Positions 1-5,433 of a DNA stretch of 14,890 nucleotides are shown in pieces. Location: NCBI GenBank assembly GCA_002363615.1, contig DEWK01000002.1, positions 1 through 14,890 on the forward strand, read 5' to 3'. The translations under genes were made by a program, and so were the position numbers. The DNA comes from Lachnospira sp. UBA3212. GTDB lineage: Bacteria > Bacillota > Clostridia > Lachnospirales > Lachnospiraceae. A model generated the notes under the pieces. The model did not search any database. It saw only the letters and a list, made by a program, of their open reading frames with translations, and was not told the origin of the DNA. Numbering within the stretch: the stretch's first letter is position 1; every line of letters begins with the position of its first letter.

Positions 1-33
1 GAATTAGTAGTTAGGAAGGGGTGATGGACGAAG

Positions 34-837
34 ATGATAAACAAGCATGAATTACTGGATGAAATTGAAATAATTAAGAAGAATATTGAGGATGTTTTAG
101 CAGAATTAGAAATAATGAAAAGTACAGTGGATCAATCAGTTATGCTGCGTGTAATAAAACATGGAGGCGGATATCAGTATTTTCAACGCAGAAAGGGATC
201 AGAGACAAATGGCGAATACATAAGGAAGAAGGATATTAATAAAGCGATTACTCTTGCACAGATAGAATATGATGAAAAACTCTTAGGTAGCTTACTAGAA
301 CTGAAAAATGCATTAGAAGAATGCATTGCTAATCCTTTTGAAACGGCTTTGGAGCAGATACGTCCGGGAAAAAGAGAATTGGTACAAGCTCATTATATTT
401 CGGATGAAGCCTACCTTAAGAACTGGAGAGAGCAGAAATATGAAATACTGCGGTTTAAAGAGAACTCTCCGGAGTATTATACCAGGAGTGGAATAAGAGT
501 TAGATCAAAGTCAGAAGTGTTGATCGCTGATATGCTGGATGAGCTGTCTATTCCGTTTCTTTATGAAAAACCATTGCAGCTGAAGAAAAAAAAGGTCCGC
601 CCTGATTTTACTTTACTGAATATAAAAGAGAGAAAGGAAATATACTGGGAGCATTTTGGGATGATGGATGACCGGGAGTACAGGGATGATGCTTTGATGA
701 AGATAAGAGAATACGAGGCAAGCGGGTTTTACCAATATGATTCTGTGATCTGGACTTTTGAAAGCTCAAGGAACCCGGTGAATACAAGGGATATTCGAAA
801 TATGATCAAAAGCCTACGTCGTATACTCGGATATTAA
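34..837 (+). CDS. PD-(D/E)XK nuclease-fold protein, function unknown
   Basis: This 267-residue protein is not one I can name. Residues 3-31 are charged and heptad-like, probably a short coiled coil. The C-terminal half carries the spaced acidic pattern of a PD-(D/E)XK restriction-endonuclease fold: E161 in the helix after RSKS, D191 in RPDF, and E206 in YWEHFG. In the general fold the D and second E, with a nearby polar residue (here possibly H207), bind the metal. There is no helicase, methylase or membrane segment, so this is a stand-alone nuclease-like domain. The start is fixed because an in-frame TGA lies at 22-24. A GGAAGGGG ribosome site sits about 12 bases upstream of the ATG. It sits beside a non-coding, repeat-bearing stretch and a likely gene remnant, so the region looks accessory. 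DNA repair, defence or mobile-element roles are all open. The fold assignment is moderately sure; activity is not shown. Confidence 0.75.
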   Translation: MINKHELLDEIEIIKKNIEDVLAELEIMKSTVDQSVMLRVIKHGGGYQYFQRRKGSETNGEYIRKKDINKAITLAQIEYDEKLLGSLLELKNALEECIANPFETALEQIRPGKRELVQAHYISDEAYLKNWREQKYEILRFKENSPEYYTRSGIRVRSKSEVLIADMLDELSIPFLYEKPLQLKKKKVRPDFTLLNIKERKEIYWEHFGMMDDREYRDDALMKIREYEASGFYQYDSVIWTFESSRNPVNTRDIRNMIKSLRRILGY

Positions 838-933
838 ATTTCTGAAATATTAGCCTGAGTATTAAACGATTGCAAGATTAGCTTGAGTATTAAACGCCCG
901 CAGGTTTAACTTGAATATTATATTTCTGCAAAA
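822..933 (+). repeat. Four degenerate 28-bp tandem units
   Basis: Units at 822-849, 850-877, 878-905 and 906-933 share a 28-base period. Units 2 and 3 are closest, both with TTAGCyTGAGTATTAAACG at their start. Units 1 and 4 match each other at about 21 of 28 positions, sharing ATTTCTG. The first unit contains the stop codon of the upstream gene (835-837). Because 28 is not a multiple of three the units cannot be a coding repeat. No spacers separate them. I recognise no function. Confidence 0.7.
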
Positions 934-1276
934 CATCGGGACATTCTTAAGGTTTCGCTGTACAGCGATACGCTGGTAATGAGTGACCCGGAAAGAGTCT
1001 AATCTCGGCAGAGAAGGACAAGGACTGCAGGGCTTTTTCTGGAAGAAAGGATAGATGGAATATAAACCATGAAAAGCTATAATATCAGATGATATGGAAG
1101 GGTTTATTGCTTTTTAGAAGTAGAAAGAAAAAATACTGGTTAGCTAAGCTATAAAAGTTATGAGATTTCTTTGTTTTATTGCTAATTGCAGGGGAAAAAC
1201 AATATAACAATGTAAAAAAACAATAAATGTGGTCAAACTGCTATTATTTATAGTCGAAGGCGGACAATGGGAGTGA
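934..1276. other. Non-coding stretch between repeats and comEC remnant
   Basis: No reading frame here has a plausible start, ribosome site and length. There are several small palindromes: a perfect 14-base one at 955-968 (TCGCTGTACAGCGA), ATATC-agat-GATAT at 1082-1095, and TAGCT-a-AGCTA at 1141-1151. A frame from 941 translates to DILKVSLYSD, which faintly recalls the metallo-beta-lactamase region of ComEC (DxLKVxHHGS), but it stops quickly and the match is too weak to call. A poor promoter candidate, TTGCTA (1179) and TATAAC (1203) with an 18-base spacer, could serve holA. Confidence 0.4.
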
Positions 1277-1432
1277 ATTTACTATTATTGTACCAAGTGG
1301 CAGGGGGAACTTTGCGTCACGATTCAAAAGAACCAGTGGTGGGTAAGACCATTTTTAAAATCTGAACAGGAAGAGATATTGTTCCAAGGCAAAGAACGTG
1401 ATAGAATGGAAAAAAATGCAGTAAGTGAATGA
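1277..1432 (+). pseudogene. Probable 3' remnant of comEC (competence DNA channel)
   Basis: After an in-frame TGA at 1274-1276, one frame runs open to a TGA at 1430-1432 and encodes about 51 residues with no start codon near its beginning. It reads IYYYCTKWQGELCVTIQKNQ, then WWVRPFL and a charged tail. This resembles the end of the metallo-beta-lactamase-like domain of ComEC, where a Tyr/Thr-rich strand leads into a Gly turn and a strand before a short tail. In many clostridia comEC lies immediately upstream of holA, and this frame ends just before the likely holA start, as a translationally linked upstream gene would. The several hundred residues of ComEC that should precede it are absent. 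I infer that a deletion or replacement removed the rest. It could instead be chance open frame. Confidence 0.4.
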
Positions 1433-1448
1433 AAAGATGGGAGAAACG

Positions 1449-2447
1449 ATGGCAGGAAGTAATGCAATCATGCAGGCAATCAAAAGTGGAGAATTTGCTA
1501 CAATCTACCTTTTGTATGGGGAGGAGTCATACCTGAAGCGGTATTACAAGAACCAGATGGTAGAACATTTTGGTGGCCTTTCTGGGATGAATGTGAATCA
1601 TTTTGAGGGAAGGGGCATTGATGAGAAGGAACTGGCATCGATTTTACAGACGGCTCCTTTTTTTGAGGAAAAACGCTTTGTTTTAGTTGAAAACAGTGGG
1701 TTCTTTAAAAAGGCTCCTTCCGATGCACTGTTAAAGGTTCTTGAAAACCTGCCGGACTTTGTGGTTCTTTTATTTGTGGAAGAGGAAACCGATGGAAAGA
1801 CCAAACTTTTTAAGGCGGTAAAAAAGACGGGAGAACTGGTGGTTTGTGACTATCTGAAAGAAGTGGACTTGGTAACTTGGATTGCCAAGTATCTAAGCCA
1901 TCAGGGAAAGAAGATTTCAAGGGCATCTGCCACCAGTCTAATACAAAGGGTTGGAGTAGACTTAGAAACCTTGAGTCGTGAATTGGATAAACTGGTTTCT
2001 TATGTGGGAAGTGCAAAGACCGTAACCACGGAGGATGTTCTTGATGTTTCTATAAAGAGAAGTGAGTATCGAATCTTTGATCTAATCGATGCAGTAGGAA
2101 GTGGAAAAAAACGGGAAGCTTTTCAGATTTACTATGATTTAGTAGAATCAGGAATGAAAGCACCGATGATTTTATATATGCTTGCAAGACAGTGTAATCA
2201 GATGTTACTTGCGAGTTTGATGAAAAATGGAGGAAAGGGAATTCCTGAGATTACCAGACATCTTGGTCTCCATGGAGATTGGCTGGCTAAAAAATTAGTG
2301 AGCCAGGCCAGTCACTATGATAGCAAGCACTTAAAGAAATTATTTGAAGAGTGCGTGTCCTATGAGGAAGCGGTAAAAAGTGGACGCTTAGGGGACCAGG
2401 TGGCATGCGAGATGATTCTAGTAGACCTTTTAAATACGGATCGATAG
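1449..2447 (+). CDS. holA: DNA polymerase III subunit delta
   Basis: HolA is the delta subunit of the clamp loader. It opens the beta sliding clamp and joins the gamma/tau and delta-prime subunits at the replication fork. From the chosen start the protein has 332 residues, usual for Firmicute HolA. The opening IKSGEFATIYLLYGEESYLK is the typical first strand and degenerate P-loop-like turn of this AAA+ relative, which does not hydrolyse ATP. The stretch APFFEEKRFVLVENSGFF near residues 69-86 is the conserved clamp-loader strand, and the C-terminal helical part (REAFQIYYDLVESGMKAP onward) is the oligomerisation domain. I prefer ATG 1449, with GGGAG five bases upstream, over the in-frame GTG 1425 and ATG 1437, which lack a good ribosome site. 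The next gene starts 10 bases after the stop, so the two are probably co-transcribed. Confidence 0.93.
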   Translation: MAGSNAIMQAIKSGEFATIYLLYGEESYLKRYYKNQMVEHFGGLSGMNVNHFEGRGIDEKELASILQTAPFFEEKRFVLVENSGFFKKAPSDALLKVLENLPDFVVLLFVEEETDGKTKLFKAVKKTGELVVCDYLKEVDLVTWIAKYLSHQGKKISRASATSLIQRVGVDLETLSRELDKLVSYVGSAKTVTTEDVLDVSIKRSEYRIFDLIDAVGSGKKREAFQIYYDLVESGMKAPMILYMLARQCNQMLLASLMKNGGKGIPEITRHLGLHGDWLAKKLVSQASHYDSKHLKKLFEECVSYEEAVKSGRLGDQVACEMILVDLLNTDR

Positions 2448-2457
2448 AGGCGGGCTT

Positions 2458-3420
2458 ATGTGGATGAATACGAAGAAGAGCTTCCTCCTTTTTGGTCTGG
2501 TTCTCCTTTTCTTAAGCGGGTCTGCTTGCCAAGAGATTCACCAAAATCAAACTAGGGTAAGTAACCAGACACTTCAAGAAGACAGTCAGAAGGAAACACA
2601 GAAAGAGACACAAAAAGAAACTCAAAAAGAAACACAAGAAGGGACTTTAAAGGAAAGTATCCCTGACTATCAGGGAAAGGCCTATGTAGAGGTAAATGGG
2701 GGAGTTCCCTTTTTTACTGCAGGTGAGATCACCCAAACGTCCTATGAAAGCTATGAGGACCTAGATGAACTTGGTCGGTGTAAAGTCGCCTCTGCCTGTA
2801 TTGGAAAGGACTTGATGCCTACAGAGGAGAGGGGAACCATCGGTCAGGTGCGACCAAGTGGCTGGCATACGGTAAAGTATGACTGCGTCGATGGAAAATA
2901 TCTTTACAATCGTTGTCATTTGATTGGGTATCAGTTAACCGGAGAGAATGCGGATCCTAGAAATCTTATTACCGGAACCAGGTATTTGAATGTGGAGGGG
3001 ATGCTTCCCTTTGAGAATCAGGTGGCAGACTATGTTTCCGAAAGTGGCAACCATGTGCTGTATCGGGTAACTCCTTATTTTCAGGGAGATGAGCTTCTTG
3101 CAAGAGGAGTTTTTCTAGAAGCCTACTCGGTGGAAGATCAGGGAGCAGGAATATGCTTTCATGTCTTTTGCTATAATGTGCAACCGGATATTCTTATCGA
3201 CTATGCCACGGGAGACTCTTCCTATGTGGGAGACCAGGAAGAGACAGAGATAAAAGGAGAGGCACAGGCGTATGTGGTGAATAAAAATACTGGGGTGTTT
3301 CATCATCCGGATTGCTCTTCGGTGTCACAAATGGCAGAGCACAATAAAATATATGTACAGAAAAGTCGGGAGGAGTTAATGGAAGAAGGCTACAAGCCCT
3401 GCGGAAATTGTAATCCATAA
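2458..3420 (+). CDS. Secreted DNA/RNA non-specific endonuclease, likely lipoprotein
   Basis: This 320-residue protein should cleave DNA or RNA outside the membrane. Residues 7-23 are a hydrophobic signal ending in LSGSAC, so C24 is a probable lipid attachment site, though the -3 residue (G) is not ideal. Residues 45-60 are four KETQ repeats in a charged linker. The nuclease domain spans about 74-245. YNRCHLIGYQLTG (150-162) corresponds to the DRGH motif of the NucA/EndA family, with H154 the expected general base. NLITGTRYLN (169-178) and E186 supply the usual Asn and Glu of the magnesium site. The C-terminal part has H282, H283, C286, C315 and C318, a small metal-binding module that often ends these proteins. 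EndA-type enzymes act in DNA uptake or nutrient scavenging; closeness to a comEC remnant makes uptake attractive but unproven. GAGG lies seven bases before the ATG. Confidence 0.85.
   Translation: MWMNTKKSFLLFGLVLLFLSGSACQEIHQNQTRVSNQTLQEDSQKETQKETQKETQKETQEGTLKESIPDYQGKAYVEVNGGVPFFTAGEITQTSYESYEDLDELGRCKVASACIGKDLMPTEERGTIGQVRPSGWHTVKYDCVDGKYLYNRCHLIGYQLTGENADPRNLITGTRYLNVEGMLPFENQVADYVSESGNHVLYRVTPYFQGDELLARGVFLEAYSVEDQGAGICFHVFCYNVQPDILIDYATGDSSYVGDQEETEIKGEAQAYVVNKNTGVFHHPDCSSVSQMAEHNKIYVQKSREELMEEGYKPCGNCNP
2590..2637 (+). repeat. 12-bp tandem repeat encoding (KETQ)4
   Basis: Four adjacent 12-base units encode KETQ four times in the linker between the lipid anchor and the nuclease domain. 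The third codon position varies among units (aag/aaa, gaa/gag, aca/act, cag/caa), so the array is old enough to have drifted rather than freshly expanded. Length changes would stay in frame. Confidence 0.9.
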
Positions 3421-3435
3421 AGAAAAAATTGTTTC

Positions 3436-3464
3436 TTGACATTTGTATAGAAATCAGTTAATAT
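3436..3464 (+). promoter_or_regulatory. Sigma-A type promoter for rpsT
   Basis: TTGACA at 3436-3441 and TAATAT at 3459-3464 are separated by 17 bases. TATAAC at 3462 is an alternative -10 but gives a 20-base spacer. Transcription would start near 3471, giving a leader of about 105 bases. Confidence 0.75.
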
Positions 3465-3470
3465 AACGCT

Positions 3471-3575
3471 GATGTCTGCATGGGACGTCCGCATAAAATC
3501 GCATGCAGATGAGTTATATAGTTTGTGCGAACATACTCTCTCACCGTTCGTACGTATATAATGGAGGATTAAACA
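3471..3575 (+). promoter_or_regulatory. Structured 5' leader of rpsT
   Basis: Two stem-loops are visible. The first pairs TCTGCATG (3475-3482) with CATGCAGA (3502-3509), around a loop that holds the palindrome GGACGTCC. The second pairs GTGCGAAC (3525-3532) with GTTCGTAC (3546-3553), with one G-U pair and a 13-base loop. The ribosome site GGAGG (3563-3567) follows, eight bases before the ATG. Ribosomal protein leaders often bind their own protein for feedback. S20 autoregulation is known in E. coli, but I do not recognise this leader as a described family. Confidence 0.5.
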
Positions 3576-3839
3576 ATGGCAAACATTAAGTCAGCAAAGA
3601 AGAGAATTTTAGTAACTAAGGTAAGAACAGAGCGTAACAAGTCGATCCGTTCTGCAGTTAAGACTGCAATCAAGAAGGTAGACGCAGCAATCGAAGCAAA
3701 CGATAAGGAAGCAGCAGTAGCAGCTTTACATAGCGCTACTGTAGCAATCGACAAGGCTGCATCTAAGGGTGTATACCACAAGAACACAGCTTCTCGTAAG
3801 GTTTCACGTTTAGCTAAGGCTGTTAACAAGCTTGCTTAG
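3576..3839 (+). CDS. rpsT: 30S ribosomal protein S20
   Basis: S20 binds 16S rRNA early in assembly of the small subunit. The 87-residue protein is full length for the family. It begins MANIKSAKKRILVTKVRTER, the signature N-terminus, is rich in Lys, Arg and Ala, and forms the expected long helices with the conserved VYHKNTASRKVSRLAKAVN near the C-terminus. It is a single-gene unit, with its own promoter and leader upstream and a terminator 25 bases after the stop. Codon choice (AAG, GTA, GCA, CGT) looks like that of a highly expressed gene. Confidence 0.97.
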   Translation: MANIKSAKKRILVTKVRTERNKSIRSAVKTAIKKVDAAIEANDKEAAVAALHSATVAIDKAASKGVYHKNTASRKVSRLAKAVNKLA

Positions 3840-3863
3840 TTGTAAAACGACTCAGCCATTGAA

Positions 3864-3895
3864 AAGGTTGTTGCTTATGGCAACAGCCTTTTTTT
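3864..3895 (+). terminator. Intrinsic terminator after rpsT
   Basis: AAGGTTGTTGC (3864-3874) pairs with GCAACAGCCTT (3880-3890) through an 11-bp stem with one G-U pair and a five-base loop, followed by a T run to 3895. No promoter is evident between it and the next gene, so cotH probably depends on readthrough or on a weak promoter I did not see. Confidence 0.9.
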
Positions 3896-3916
3896 AGTAG
3901 GAAGGAAGGTTGCTAT

Positions 3917-5164
3917 ATGAAAAAACTCGTATGCCTGATTCCTTTTGGACTCCTTGTGGTCCTTGGTCTGGTATTCTTATTTGCCAGGGAGGAAAAGAAA
4001 ACGAAAAAGGCAGAAGATTACTACTCCGGCCAATATGTAAAAGAAGTCTTCAAGAAAGACCGGGTGGGGAAAATAGAAATCACCATGGATGCAAAAGACT
4101 ATCAGGATCTAAAGGAAAAACCCTTAGAAAAAAACTATTATTCCTGTCAATTAAACTTTGGAAAACTTCATTTGAAGAACGTAGGAATCAGAACGAAGGG
4201 AAATACCTCCTTAGAGCATGTGGTAAAAGAGGGGGGAGAAAAGTATAGCTTGAAATTGGAGTTTGACCACTACCAAAAGGGGCAGACCCTATATGGACTA
4301 GACAAGCTTTGTTTGAATAATGGCTACCAGGATCCGGGAAATCTTAGGGAGTACACGGCTTATTCTGTGTTTGAGAAAATGGGGGCCCAGACACCCTTGT
4401 TTTCTTATTTTCAACTTGTGATCAATGGTGAGAATCTGGGCCTATACTTAGGGGTGGAAGGGATAGAGGAAGCCTTTTTAAAACGAACCACCGGAAGTAT
4501 TTCGGGAAATCTTTATAAGCCGGAAGAAGCCCTGGATGGAAAGTATCTAGAATATATCGATGGAAATCCGGATTCCTATCCGGCCATTTTTACCGCTTCG
4601 GTTTTTGGAAATGAAAGCCAAGCAGATAAGGAAAAATTAGTGGCTTGCCTTAAGGCCTTGTCTTTAGAGGAAAACCTGGAAGATACCTGGGACCTGTCCC
4701 AGGTAATCCCGTATCTTGCGGCTAGTTCCTTTGTGGTAAATGATGATTCTTACGTGGGAAATATGTTTCATAATTACTATCTTTCCTATAAAGATGGAAA
4801 GGCAAGTATCTTTCCTTGGGATTACAATTATGCCTTTGGAAAGTTTGATGCCCAGGTTCCCCTTTTACATGCCAAGCGTTCCGTGGATTCGCCCATTGCC
4901 AACGGTGGGACCAAAAAGAAGGTCTTGGTTTATCAGGTGATATCCAAAGAGGACCTAAGGGAAGAGTACCATAAACTGCTTTTGCAGACGGCAAAATGTC
5001 AGGTGGAAGAGGAAGGGATCAGCAAATTCTTAGATGAGGCAGAGGCAGTATTGCTTAAGGAATCCCTTTGTGATCAGGAAGAGTTAGAGACTGCCAAGGA
5101 AGAAATCAAGGAATTTATTGTAGCAAGATCAGAATCGATTCTTGCTCAATTACAATCAGAATAA
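3917..5164 (+). CDS. CotH-family protein, membrane-anchored (kinase-like)
   Basis: The 415-residue protein has a single N-terminal hydrophobic segment (about residues 4-22), a signal anchor that would place the rest outside the membrane. The body matches the CotH fold: GIRTKGNTS (90-98), LDKLCLNNGYQDPGNLREY (128-146), LVINGENLGLYLGVEGIEE (167-185), then SGNLYKPE. VVNDDSYVGNMFHNYYL (273-289) and PWDYNYAFG (300-308) correspond to the late conserved block, where N275, D276 and D302 are likely metal or catalytic positions. In Bacillus, CotH is an atypical kinase that phosphorylates spore coat proteins CotB and CotG. Many homologues are membrane-anchored, occur away from sporulation genes and have unknown targets, which seems to apply here. 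AGGAAGGAAGG precedes the ATG by about seven bases. No clear terminator follows; only an A/T-only hairpin at 5164-5188 is seen. Confidence 0.85.
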   Translation: MKKLVCLIPFGLLVVLGLVFLFAREEKKTKKAEDYYSGQYVKEVFKKDRVGKIEITMDAKDYQDLKEKPLEKNYYSCQLNFGKLHLKNVGIRTKGNTSLEHVVKEGGEKYSLKLEFDHYQKGQTLYGLDKLCLNNGYQDPGNLREYTAYSVFEKMGAQTPLFSYFQLVINGENLGLYLGVEGIEEAFLKRTTGSISGNLYKPEEALDGKYLEYIDGNPDSYPAIFTASVFGNESQADKEKLVACLKALSLEENLEDTWDLSQVIPYLAASSFVVNDDSYVGNMFHNYYLSYKDGKASIFPWDYNYAFGKFDAQVPLLHAKRSVDSPIANGGTKKKVLVYQVISKEDLREEYHKLLLQTAKCQVEEEGISKFLDEAEAVLLKESLCDQEELETAKEEIKEFIVARSESILAQLQSE

Positions 5165-5208
5165 AAAAAATTTGCAATGTATTTTTTTGTTTTTCTTGAA
5201 AAAAAGAC

Positions 5209-5237
5209 TTGACATATACTGTTTACGGGACTTGAAT
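5209..5237 (+). promoter_or_regulatory. Candidate upstream promoter for nrdD
   Basis: TTGACA at 5209-5214 is a perfect -35. With a 17-base spacer the -10 is TTGAAT (5232-5237), four of six matches. The -10 and start point fall in the AT-rich palindrome that begins at 5232. Transcription from here would give a leader of about 190 bases. Confidence 0.35.
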
Positions 5238-5266
5238 ATATATTTTAATAAAATATACTTATTCAA
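5232..5266. repeat. AT-rich near-perfect inverted repeat upstream of nrdD
   Basis: TTGAATA followed by TATATTTT (5232-5246) is the reverse complement of AAAATATA, CT, TATTCAA (5250-5266), apart from a two-base bulge, around the three-base centre AAT. The composition (only four G or C in 35 bases) argues against a stable RNA terminator, and there is no T run. It could be an operator overlapping the upstream promoter. Confidence 0.6.
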
Positions 5267-5293
5267 CTAAATGTATGACATAAGAAAAAATGA

Positions 5294-5309
5294 ACACAAG
5301 ATATAGAAA
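5294..5309 (+). promoter_or_regulatory. Candidate NrdR box
   Basis: ACACAAGATATAGAAA matches the published NrdR consensus acaCwAtATaTwGtgt at 12 of 16 positions, including every strongly conserved one. It overlaps the -35 region of the downstream nrdD promoter candidate, as expected for a repressor site. NrdR sites usually come in pairs about 31-32 bp apart. A poorer partner lies 30 bp upstream (5264-5279, about 8 of 16 positions). NrdR is an ATP/dATP-sensing repressor of ribonucleotide reductase genes. Confidence 0.4.
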
Positions 5310-5332
5310 AAACTCTCGCGCTATGTTATAAT
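5304..5332 (+). promoter_or_regulatory. Candidate extended -10 promoter for nrdD
   Basis: TATAAT at 5327-5332 is preceded by TG at 5324-5325, an extended -10. TAGAAA (5304-5309) is a four-of-six -35 at a 17-base spacer. The -10 lies exactly at the centre of the palindrome at 5311-5351. Transcription would start near 5339, about 95 bases before the nrdD ATG. Confidence 0.45.
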
Positions 5333-5351
5333 AACATCGTTTGCGGGAGTT
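5311..5351. repeat. Long imperfect palindrome at nrdD -10; operator or hairpin
   Basis: AACTCTCGC (5311-5319) pairs with GCGGGAGTT (5343-5351), with one T-G pair. Inside it ATGTTAT-a-ATAACAT (5323-5337) is perfect. An A run precedes it and ATTTTATTT follows, so as RNA it could also be a terminator for the cotH transcript. As DNA its symmetry is centred on the TATAAT, which would suit a repressor operator. The sequence alone does not decide. Confidence 0.6.
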
Positions 5352-5433
5352 ATTTTATTTAACCCTTTTTGAATGGGGCAAAAAGGCGCAAATTCAGAAC
5401 TGTCTATGTTTAGGATTAAGGAGGTTTTTTGCT

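Noticed and set aside
1..24. C-terminal tail of a preceding gene (frame reads ELVVRKG then TGA)
   Set aside because: Only seven codons are visible, so it cannot be told from chance.
822..933. CRISPR-like array
   Set aside because: The 28-base units are back to back, degenerate and have no spacers or cas genes nearby.
1267..1365. Short ORF MGVNLLLLYQ in another frame over the comEC-like tail
   Set aside because: It is short, has no ribosome site and lies over a more convincing frame.
1425..1448. GTG 1425 or ATG 1437 as the holA start
   Set aside because: Neither has a good ribosome site, while ATG 1449 does and gives the usual family length.
5164..5188. Terminator for cotH
   Set aside because: The stem is made only of A/T pairs (eight), too weak to call an intrinsic terminator.
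5341..5433. 31-residue N-terminal extension of NrdD from TTG
   Set aside because: It starts inside the palindrome, has no ribosome site and does not resemble NrdD, which begins at the ATP-cone from ATG 5434.
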